Source of the DNA: Synergistaceae bacterium
GTDB taxonomy: Bacteria > Synergistota > Synergistia > Synergistales > Synergistaceae
Assembly (NCBI GenBank): GCA_031273585.1
Contig: JAISRP010000307.1
Span: 1 to 6,998, forward strand
DNA: 6,998 nucleotides
Reading direction: 5' to 3'
Below, piece by piece: positions 1 through 5,684 of the stretch; the stretch's first letter is position 1, and each line of letters starts with the position of its first letter. The notes beneath the pieces were generated by a model. It did no database searches. It worked only from the letters and a program-made list of their open reading frames with translations, and was not told the DNA's origin. The position numbers and the translations under genes were made by a program.

Positions 1-102
1 GTCCCCCGGCGGGCGTGGGCGGAGCCCACGGTCTTGACCTGGGTCTTGCCCCGGGGGGTTCAGCTGACGATTTTGGGTTATAATGAGGGCGCGTTTCGCT
101 GA
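1..102 (+). CDS. C-terminal end of an upstream gene (partial, unrecognised)
   Basis: The frame starting at base 1 is open from the left edge to a TGA at 100-102 and gives about 33 residues. The first 19 codons all end in G or C (27 of 33 overall), as in the genes downstream. Frame 3, which also stays open for a while, shows a weaker bias, and frame 2 stops at once. The tail contains LPRG, then LTILGYNEG, and ends AFR. A basic/glycine turn followed by a hydrophobic strand is vaguely like the end of an SH3b-type domain, but this is too short to assign. The stop lies 24 bases before murA, so the gene may belong to the same transcription unit. That it is coding at all is inferred from codon bias only. 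Confidence 0.45.
   Translation, partial: VPRRAWAEPTVLTWVLPRGVQLTILGYNEGAFR
79..84 (+). promoter_or_regulatory. Possible -10 box upstream of murA
   Basis: A perfect TATAAT lies 41 bases before the murA start, in a locally AT-richer stretch. No convincing -35 hexamer sits 16-18 bases upstream (bases 55-62 read GGGGTTCA or nearby), and there is no extended TG motif. The hexamer also falls inside the open frame ending at 102, where it encodes Tyr-Asn, so it may be coincidental. It is the best placed of the TATAAT matches seen in the window, but it is not proof of a promoter. Confidence 0.35.
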
Positions 103-111
103 TTCATGACT

Positions 112-118
112 GGAGTGA
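112..118 (+). promoter_or_regulatory. Ribosome binding site for murA
   Basis: GGAGTGA lies 7 bases before the TTG at 126. The upstream ATG at 106 is in another frame and stops after ten codons, so this site supports the TTG as the true murA start. Confidence 0.6.
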
Positions 119-125
119 CTGATCT

Positions 126-1409
126 TTGGACGGTTTGAGCGATAGAGTGCTGATCCGCGGCGGGAAACCGCTGTCGGGGGGCATAGTGGCGCAGGGCGCC
201 AAGAACGCGGCTCTGCCGGTTATGGCATCGGCCCTTCTCCTGAGCGGGCGCAGGCTCACGCTGGAGCGGGTCCCCGACCTTCAGGATATTCACACGATGG
301 CGGACCTGCTGCGTCACTTGGGCGCTGGGGTGAATTTCGACAAGGGGCGCATGACGATCGACGTCCCGGAGGACCTGAAGTGGGAGACTCCCACCGACCT
401 CGTCCGCAGGATGAGGGCCTCGTCGCTCGTGCTCGGGCCCCTCGTGGCGCGATGCGGGAGGGCAGTCCTCCCGCTGCCGGGAGGGTGCGCCATAGGGAGC
501 AGGCCGATAGACCTTCATCTGAAGGCGCTCGTCAAGATGGGGGCGGAGATCGATCTGGAGCACGGCTCCGTGCACGCCAGGACGGACGGGCTCAAGGCGA
601 CCAGGATAAGTTTTGACTTCCCGTCAGTGGGGGCGACTGAGAACGTCCTGATGACCGCCGCGATGACGCCGGGGGAGTCCGTGATCGAGAACGCTGCCAG
701 GGAGCCCGAGATAGTCAACCTCGCGCAGGCGCTGCGGGCTATGGGAGCCCGCGTCGAGGGGGACGGCAGCGGGACGATCCGGGTGAGGGGGACGCGGAGC
801 CTCGGGGCGGCATCGGTGCGCATAATCCCCGACCGCATAGAGGCCAGCACGTACCTCCTGGCCGGCGTCATGACGCGGGGGGAGGTCACGGTGAACGGCA
901 TCAATCCCGAGTACCTGGAGTCGCTCATAATAAAACTCGAGGAGGCAGGGATTCCGGTTGGGGTCTTCGCCGACTCCGTGTCCGTCTCGTGCAGGGAGCG
1001 GAGGTGGAGGGGGATCACCCTGAAGACTCTTCCGTATCCGGGATTTCCGACGGACCTCCAGCCTCAGATCATGGCTGCGCTCTGCATGGCGGATGGGACG
1101 AGCGTAATACAGGAGAGCGTCTTCGACTCGCGCTACGTCCACGTTGGAGAGTTCAAGCGCATGGGGAGCAAGCTCGACATCCAGGGGAACACAGTGGTCG
1201 TCACAGGAGTGCCGCGGCTCACCGGAGCGGAGGTGCGGGCATCGGACCTGAGGGCCGGGGCCGCCCTGATACTCATGGGGCTAGCGGCCGAGGGGGAGAC
1301 GGTCGTCTGTTCGCTGAAGCACGTGTGGAGGGGTTACGAGTCGCTTCTGTGCAAGATGGAGTCCCTCGGGGCCGACATGCGGCTCATCCCTGACGCGGAT
1401 GGAGCGTGA
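126..1409 (+). CDS. murA: UDP-N-acetylglucosamine 1-carboxyvinyltransferase (MurA)
   Basis: This enzyme transfers enolpyruvate from phosphoenolpyruvate to UDP-GlcNAc in the cytoplasm, the first committed step of peptidoglycan synthesis. The 427-residue length is normal for the family. The N-terminal substrate-binding KNAALP is present (K26, N27). The mobile catalytic loop is PGGCAIGSRP with the active-site cysteine at C121, so the protein has the fosfomycin-sensitive cysteine form and not the Cys-to-Asp resistant form. The conserved PYPGFPTD ends in D310 (D305 in E. coli), and the C-terminal arginines are at R376 (DLRAG) and R402 (RGYE). The TTG start is chosen because of the GGAGTGA at 112-118 and because the product then begins just before the conserved first strand (VLIRGGKPLSG). 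The next gene starts 3 bases after the stop, so the two are almost certainly co-transcribed. No anomalies were seen. Confidence 0.97.
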   Translation: MDGLSDRVLIRGGKPLSGGIVAQGAKNAALPVMASALLLSGRRLTLERVPDLQDIHTMADLLRHLGAGVNFDKGRMTIDVPEDLKWETPTDLVRRMRASSLVLGPLVARCGRAVLPLPGGCAIGSRPIDLHLKALVKMGAEIDLEHGSVHARTDGLKATRISFDFPSVGATENVLMTAAMTPGESVIENAAREPEIVNLAQALRAMGARVEGDGSGTIRVRGTRSLGAASVRIIPDRIEASTYLLAGVMTRGEVTVNGINPEYLESLIIKLEEAGIPVGVFADSVSVSCRERRWRGITLKTLPYPGFPTDLQPQIMAALCMADGTSVIQESVFDSRYVHVGEFKRMGSKLDIQGNTVVVTGVPRLTGAEVRASDLRAGAALILMGLAAEGETVVCSLKHVWRGYESLLCKMESLGADMRLIPDADGA

Positions 1410-1412
1410 CCC

Positions 1413-2261
1413 GTGGCCGTATTCGGAGTCAACCCGGACTTTGCCGGAATAAAGGTGTACGCGTTCGTAGGAGCGGCCGGAACCGGAAAGAGCCAGAGGG
1501 CGCAGTTCGTGGCCGACTACCTTGACGCGGATTATATAATAGACGATGGGCTCGTCATCCGCCGCACCGCGATAGTGGCGGGCCGCAGCGCGAAGGCGGA
1601 GCGGAATCAGATACGGGCCATAAGAAGGGCCATGTTCGAGTTCGATGATCATCGCAAGTCCGTCATGGATTTTTTCAGAAAGTCGCCCGACTGCTCGGTG
1701 ATGGTGATAGCGACGTCGGAGGGGATGGCGGAGCGGATAATAAAAAAACTCGAGCTCCCGTCTCCGACGCGCGTCATCCACATAGAGGAGGTGGCGACGC
1801 CCCAGGAGATCGCGAGGGCCCGCAAGGAGAGGCAGAGCAAGGGGCAGCACGTCATACCGGTGTCGCACGTCCTCGTCAGAAAGAACTTCGCGGGCAAGAT
1901 GGTCGGACGCCTGAGGGTGCTGTGGAGAGCCAAGGCCCCCTACGAGGGGGAGAAGACGATAGTGCGCCCCCCCTTCAGCTTTTACGGAGAGGTGCACATA
2001 GAGCCGGAGGCGATAGAGCAGCTCGTCTCGTACGTCGCGTCGAGGGTGTCTCAGGTGGCCGGCGGGCCCGTCGCCAGGGTGTACTCGACCGCGGAGGAGG
2101 AGCTGTGCATAGACATAGACATCCGGCTGTCGCCGGGGGACAGGAGTATAATAGCTATCTCGGAGCTCGTCCGCCAGAGGGTGGCGCGAAGCGTCCGATA
2201 CTTCAGCGGACTGGGAGTGCATAACGTGAATATAAACGTAGTGGGCCTGGAGTTTCCGTGA
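1413..2261 (+). CDS. P-loop NTPase / Asp23-like two-domain protein of unknown function
   Basis: I do not recognise this protein as a named family. It has 282 residues in two parts. The N-terminal part opens with a strand leading into a canonical Walker A, GAAGTGKS (G20-S27, with K26 and S27 as phosphate-binding residues). It continues with an acidic YIIDDG (41-46), a hydrophobic strand VMVIATSEG (96-104) and VIHIEE (121-126), which might hold the acidic metal-binding residue. A basic linker follows (about 128-185, with RARKERQSKG). The C-terminal part (about 190-282) has the pattern of the Asp23/Gls24 domain: an early IEPEAIEQLVSYVAS helix, an acidic CIDIDIRL strand, then helix and a closing VNINVVGLEF strand. 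The predicted protein is soluble, with no signal peptide or membrane segment. The GTG start is backed by GGAG at 1401-1404. The gene sits between murA and an overlapping UDG gene. A link to the envelope is inferred from the Asp23-like domain and the neighbours, and biochemical activity is unknown. Confidence 0.7.
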   Translation: MAVFGVNPDFAGIKVYAFVGAAGTGKSQRAQFVADYLDADYIIDDGLVIRRTAIVAGRSAKAERNQIRAIRRAMFEFDDHRKSVMDFFRKSPDCSVMVIATSEGMAERIIKKLELPSPTRVIHIEEVATPQEIARARKERQSKGQHVIPVSHVLVRKNFAGKMVGRLRVLWRAKAPYEGEKTIVRPPFSFYGEVHIEPEAIEQLVSYVASRVSQVAGGPVARVYSTAEEELCIDIDIRLSPGDRSIIAISELVRQRVARSVRYFSGLGVHNVNINVVGLEFP

Positions 2262-2935
2262 TGAGCGAAAACCAGGTTGTGGATGGGGCGGTCTTCGGGT
2301 TGTCCGCGCAGGAGCGGGGCGAGGCGTCGCGCGCCCTGTGGGCCGAGTGCAGGAGGAGGGCCTCGTCCTGCGGCGGATGCGCGCTGGCCGCGACTCGAAA
2401 TTCCGTGGTGTTCGGGGAGGGCAGCGAGGATTCGAGGCTCATGTTCATAGGGGAGGGGCCGGGGGCCGACGAGGACGAGCAGGGACGTCCGTTCATCGGG
2501 AAAGCGGGGCAGCTGCTCACTCAGATATTGAACGCCGCCGGCATCGACAGGAGAGACGTGTACATTACGAACATAGTCAAGTGCAGGCCGCCCGGCAACA
2601 GGACGCCCCTGCCGGAGGAGAGCGCCGCGTGCGATCCGTTCCTTCAGACTCAGATACTCCTCGTGAAACCGTCGATAATCGTCCTGCTCGGCTCGTCGCC
2701 CACTAAATGGGTCCTCAAGACGACCGAGGCCATATCGAAGTTGAGGGGGCGCTGGTTCAACTGGCGGGGAGTTGCGGTCATGCCGATGTTCCACCCGAGC
2801 TACCTTCTCCGCTACCCCGACAGCAGGAAGCCCGGCAGTCCCAAGCACCTCTCGTGGATCGACATACAGGAGGTAAAGAGGCAGTGGGATCACCTCAGGG
2901 AACACGGCGGATTGGAGGGGGTCGACTTTGGCTGA
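2261..2935 (+). CDS. udg: Family-4 uracil-DNA glycosylase (iron-sulfur type)
   Basis: This enzyme removes uracil from DNA, starting base-excision repair of deaminated cytosine. Four cysteines are spaced as in the [4Fe-4S] family-4 enzymes: C37-x2-C40 (CGGC), C108 (KCRPPGNR) and C124 after 15 residues. Motif A is GEGPGADEDEQGRPFIGKAG (64-83), with the acidic ExD and the GxPF needed for catalysis and uracil recognition. Motif B is FHPSYLLR (177-184). The 224-residue length suits the family, whose core is about 190-200 residues, with a short extra N-terminus. The ATG at 2261 shares one base with the upstream stop (TGATG). A GTG three bases earlier (2258) is an alternative, but GGAG at 2249-2252 is better spaced for the ATG. 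The 3' end overlaps uppS by 8 bases. Repair is unrelated to the envelope functions around it, so co-expression may only reflect operon membership. Confidence 0.95.
   Translation: MSENQVVDGAVFGLSAQERGEASRALWAECRRRASSCGGCALAATRNSVVFGEGSEDSRLMFIGEGPGADEDEQGRPFIGKAGQLLTQILNAAGIDRRDVYITNIVKCRPPGNRTPLPEESAACDPFLQTQILLVKPSIIVLLGSSPTKWVLKTTEAISKLRGRWFNWRGVAVMPMFHPSYLLRYPDSRKPGSPKHLSWIDIQEVKRQWDHLREHGGLEGVDFG
2914..2918 (+). promoter_or_regulatory. Ribosome binding site for uppS
   Basis: GGAGG lies inside the end of the UDG gene, 9 bases before the TTG at 2928. The first in-frame ATG (2976) has no such sequence before it, so this site selects the TTG as the uppS start. Confidence 0.6.
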
Positions 2936-3653
2936 TTCCGCGGACAGCTTGACGCTTGTCCCGGCTGGGCGCAACATGCCGAGGCACGTGGCGATAGTGA
3001 TGGATGGAAACGGGCGCTGGGCTAAAAGAAGGGGCCTGCCCCGAGTCATAGGGCATCAGGCCGGGGTAAAGGCCCTCGAGAGGACGATAGACTACGCCAG
3101 GGACCTTGGCATCAGATACCTCTCCGTATACGCCTTCTCGACCGAGAACTGGAAGCGCGCTCACAGCGAGGTGCAGGGGCTGATGGGGCTGTTCCGATAC
3201 TACCTCAAGGGCAAGATCGGGCAGATGCACCGCCGGGGGGCGCGCGTGCGCTTCGCGGGTCAGATGAGCGCGTTCCCGGACGATATACTGAGCATAGTCG
3301 AGTCGGCGGAGGAGATGACCAGGGAGAACACCGCCATAGATGTCATCTTCTGCGTCAACTACGGCGGCAGGCAGGAGATACTGGATGCCATAGCAGGTCT
3401 GATACGCTCCGGCCACGAGGGGCCGGTGACGGAGGACGTGCTGAGGCGTCACCTGTACGCGCCAGACATCCCGGATCCGGACCTCCTCATTAGGACCGGG
3501 GGGGAGCTTCGGATCAGCAATTTCTGGCTGTGGGAGAGCGCGTACAGCGAGTATTACTTCTCGGACGTCTATTGGCCCGATTTTGGCAGGGAAGAGCTTG
3601 CGCGAGCCCTCGACAGCTACGCGGGGAGGGAGCGTCGCTATGGCTCTGCATAA
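2928..3653 (+). CDS. uppS: Undecaprenyl diphosphate synthase (UppS, cis-prenyltransferase)
   Basis: This enzyme condenses isopentenyl diphosphate units onto farnesyl diphosphate in cis to make the C55 carrier that takes peptidoglycan and other sugar polymers across the membrane. The family signatures are all present. HVAIVMDGNGRWA carries the catalytic Asp (D26), followed by GHQAG with H43 and FSTENW (70-75). The substrate-binding RTGGELRISNF holds R189, R195 and S197, and a downstream YSEYYF holds E208, matching E213 of the E. coli enzyme. The length of 241 residues is normal. The TTG start is used because of the Shine-Dalgarno at 2914-2918. If the ATG at 2976 were used, the first 16 poorly conserved residues would be lost without touching the active site. 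The gene overlaps the UDG gene by 8 bases and cdsA by 14 bases. It is functionally paired with dxr further down, which feeds the same isoprenoid route. Confidence 0.96.
   Translation: MADSADSLTLVPAGRNMPRHVAIVMDGNGRWAKRRGLPRVIGHQAGVKALERTIDYARDLGIRYLSVYAFSTENWKRAHSEVQGLMGLFRYYLKGKIGQMHRRGARVRFAGQMSAFPDDILSIVESAEEMTRENTAIDVIFCVNYGGRQEILDAIAGLIRSGHEGPVTEDVLRRHLYAPDIPDPDLLIRTGGELRISNFWLWESAYSEYYFSDVYWPDFGREELARALDSYAGRERRYGSA
3623..3630 (+). promoter_or_regulatory. Ribosome binding site for cdsA
   Basis: GGGGAGGG within the end of uppS lies 9 bases before the ATG at 3640. It favours that ATG over a longer TTG-initiated frame from 3583, which would overlap uppS by 71 bases. Confidence 0.55.
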
Positions 3654-4497
3654 GCCTCCGTCGGGAGTCAAGTCGAAGCAGTCCAGAAAAGGGGCCGCGA
3701 GCGATATCTTTAACCGCGTCATGGGCAGCGTGCTCGTGTGCGCCCTGATAGTGGGCGGAATAATGGCCGGGAAGTGGATATGGCCCGTCATGGCATCCAT
3801 AGTGGCCCTCGGTTCGCTGTTGGAGCTGTACCAGATGATGTCCTCCAAGTTCAGGCTCTCCCGCGGATGGGGACTCGCGGGGGCGTTCCTGATGCTGCTG
3901 TCCGTCTCGATAGGGCTGAGCTACGCCGTGACCCTCTCGATAATCGCGGTGGTGGCGTTCATCGTGCTGTTCACAGAGGTCGTGAGGAGGCAGTCCACCG
4001 GCCAGAGCTACGCGCTCTGGAACATGGGCGGCACCCTCTCGGGGCTCATATACATCATATTGCCCTGGTGCTTCATGATAGAAATTCGGTCACAGACCTG
4101 GGGGTACATATTCCTCCTGACGATTTTTTTCTCCACCTGGAGCTGTGACGTCGGGGCTTACATCGTGGGCTCCCGCTTCGGCCAGACTCCGTTCGCCTTC
4201 AGGGTCAGCCCCAAGAAGAGCTGGGAGGGCTTCTGGGCGGGGCTCGGCGCCAGCATAGTCTGCGGCTCGGTCATGCCCATCTTCGTCGACTTCGCCCCCC
4301 TGCCGATCGTACTGATAAGCGTCCTCTGCGGCGTCGCGGGACAGATCGGCGACTTGGGCGAGTCCGTGCTGAAGCGCGAGGCTGGCATCAAGGACTCCGG
4401 CAGCGTCATACCAGGGCACGGAGGGTTTCTCGACAGGTTCGACAGCATCCTGATAAACGCGACCCTGGCGTTCTTCATCTTCGAGGTGATAAGCTGA
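3640..4497 (+). CDS. cdsA: Phosphatidate cytidylyltransferase (CDP-diacylglycerol synthase)
   Basis: This integral membrane enzyme joins CTP and phosphatidic acid to give CDP-diacylglycerol, the precursor of the membrane phospholipids. The protein has 285 residues with a short basic cytoplasmic N-terminus (HKPPSGVKSKQSRKG) and then about seven or eight hydrophobic segments spread over residues 26-285. The CDS family signature occupies the C-terminal quarter: GDLGES (237-242), KREAGIKD (245-252), then PGHGGFLDRFDS (258-269) with the metal-binding acidic residues. Further upstream, VSPKKSWEG (189-197) and AYIVGSRFG also match family blocks. The start at 3640 is preferred over an in-frame TTG at 3583 because of the Shine-Dalgarno at 3623-3630. 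The gene overlaps uppS by 14 bases and ends one base before dxr, as in the common uppS-cdsA-dxr order. Confidence 0.95.
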   Translation: MALHKPPSGVKSKQSRKGAASDIFNRVMGSVLVCALIVGGIMAGKWIWPVMASIVALGSLLELYQMMSSKFRLSRGWGLAGAFLMLLSVSIGLSYAVTLSIIAVVAFIVLFTEVVRRQSTGQSYALWNMGGTLSGLIYIILPWCFMIEIRSQTWGYIFLLTIFFSTWSCDVGAYIVGSRFGQTPFAFRVSPKKSWEGFWAGLGASIVCGSVMPIFVDFAPLPIVLISVLCGVAGQIGDLGESVLKREAGIKDSGSVIPGHGGFLDRFDSILINATLAFFIFEVIS

Positions 4498-4498
4498 C

Positions 4499-5677
4499 AT
4501 GACGCCGCGTCCAAAGAAAATCGCAGTAATAGGCGCAACGGGCAGCGTCGGTTCGTCGGTGCTCGACATCTGCGCCAGGTTCCCCGACCGCTTCGAGGTG
4601 GTGGGGCTTGCCGCCAATTCGGACGCGGACTCGCTGCTCTCCCTGGCCGGAAAGTTCGGGGCAAGGTTCGCGTGTCTGGCGGATCCGTTGTGCGACGAGG
4701 AGAGCCGATTCCGCTCGCGGGGCGTGGAGCTGGTCTCCGGCGCCGAGGGCCTCTCCTGGCTTGCCGGGCTGCCGGAGGCGGATCACATAGTCTTCGCCTC
4801 CTCGGGCACGGGTGCGATCGCTGCCCTTCAGAGGGCGCTTTGCGCCGACAAGGACGTGTCGCTCGCGAATAAGGAGAGCATAGTCGCGGCCGGTCCCTGG
4901 GTCATGCCGTTCGTGAAGCGCCCGGACCAGCTCAGGCCGGTGGACAGCGAGCACAGCGCTATCTGGCAGTGCATCAGGGACGAGCCCGGCGGAACCCGGG
5001 ATGTCCGCCGGATCATACTCACCGCCTCCGGAGGCCCCTTCAGGGACTGGCCCGTCGGAAGGATGCAGCGCGCATCCCCTGAGGACGCGCTGGCTCACCC
5101 TGTCTGGACAATGGGCCCCAAGATCACGATAGATTCCGCCACGCTGATGAACAAGGGGATAGAGTGCATCGAGGCGATGAGGCTCTTCTCCCTGCCGCCC
5201 GAAAAAGTGGGGGCGCTCATACACCCGAGGTCGCTTGTGCATGGCATCGTCGAGTTCAGCGACGGCACGTCGAAGATGCTGTTCTCCCGTCCAGACATGA
5301 GGCTGCCCGCGGCCTCTGCCCTGTCGTGGCCGGACAGGCTCCCCATCGCCGACGAGGAGGAGTTTCGGACGCCGCCGGCATCGGAGTGGGAGCTCGAGTT
5401 CAGGGAGGTAGACCCCGAGCGTTTTCCGTGTTTTGAGATCGCGCTCGAGGCCGGACGAAGGGGCGGGGCCTACCCGCCGCTCTTGATCGGGGCCGACGAG
5501 GTTGCGGTGGAGGCTTTTCTGGGGGGACGTATTCCATTTCTCACGATTTCCAATATAATAGAACTGGTTATGGAAAAGTATTCGGGGCCGCAGCCGGGCG
5601 TTCTGGAGGAGGCGATACGACTCATCGAGGAAGGCGCTCGTCTTGCGCGCGCAATCTGTGCAGCAATAGGAGGATAA
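4499..5677 (+). CDS. dxr: 1-deoxy-D-xylulose 5-phosphate reductoisomerase (Dxr/IspC)
   Basis: This enzyme catalyses the NADPH-dependent rearrangement and reduction of DXP to MEP, the first committed step of the MEP isoprenoid pathway and the target of fosmidomycin. The length of 392 residues is typical. The Rossmann motif GATGSVG lies at 12-18. The metal-binding DSEH gives D149 and E151, and the third metal ligand is E222 in MNKGIE (N218, K219). S177 lies in ASGG, and the flexible-loop HPVWTMG carries H200 and W203. The C-terminal helical part has EAGRRGG and then GADEVAVEAF, where most relatives have AANE. This small deviation lies outside the active-site ligands. The ATG start has GAGGTGA at 4483-4489, 9 bases upstream. 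The last 150 bases contain a short AT-rich patch. The end of the gene carries the ribosome binding site of rseP, so their translation is probably coupled. Confidence 0.97.
   Translation: MTPRPKKIAVIGATGSVGSSVLDICARFPDRFEVVGLAANSDADSLLSLAGKFGARFACLADPLCDEESRFRSRGVELVSGAEGLSWLAGLPEADHIVFASSGTGAIAALQRALCADKDVSLANKESIVAAGPWVMPFVKRPDQLRPVDSEHSAIWQCIRDEPGGTRDVRRIILTASGGPFRDWPVGRMQRASPEDALAHPVWTMGPKITIDSATLMNKGIECIEAMRLFSLPPEKVGALIHPRSLVHGIVEFSDGTSKMLFSRPDMRLPAASALSWPDRLPIADEEEFRTPPASEWELEFREVDPERFPCFEIALEAGRRGGAYPPLLIGADEVAVEAFLGGRIPFLTISNIIELVMEKYSGPQPGVLEEAIRLIEEGARLARAICAAIGG
5668..5673 (+). promoter_or_regulatory. Ribosome binding site for rseP
   Basis: A perfect AGGAGG sits in the last codons of dxr, 11 bases before the ATG at 5685. 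An ATG at 5677 is closer but in another frame, so this site fits the 5685 start. Confidence 0.6.
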
Positions 5678-5684
5678 TGAATAA

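Noticed and set aside
14..30. Perfect 7-bp inverted repeat (CGTGGGC, GGA loop, GCCCACG), with a further possible pairing of 3-9 with 51-57
   Set aside because: No T-run follows, so it is not an intrinsic terminator, and it lies inside a probable coding frame in very GC-rich sequence where such stems arise easily. No match to a known RNA family is evident.
34..39. TTGACC as a -35 box for murA
   Set aside because: It is 39 bases before the TATAAT at 79-84, far beyond a workable spacer.
989..1393. A 134-codon + strand frame within murA, and similar frames within other genes
   Set aside because: They overlap strongly supported enzymes in another frame, are Arg/Gly-rich and have no domain signature.
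1535..1540. Perfect TATAAT inside the P-loop gene (another at 2147-2152)
   Set aside because: Both come from Ile codons (ATA-ATA) in the coding frame and lack a properly spaced -35. The TTGACG at 1522-1527 is only 7 bases away. AUA-rich coding inflates such hits.
3583..3639. Longer cdsA reading frame from a TTG at 3583
   Set aside because: It would add 19 residues without family resemblance and overlap uppS by 71 bases. The ATG at 3640 has a good Shine-Dalgarno sequence.
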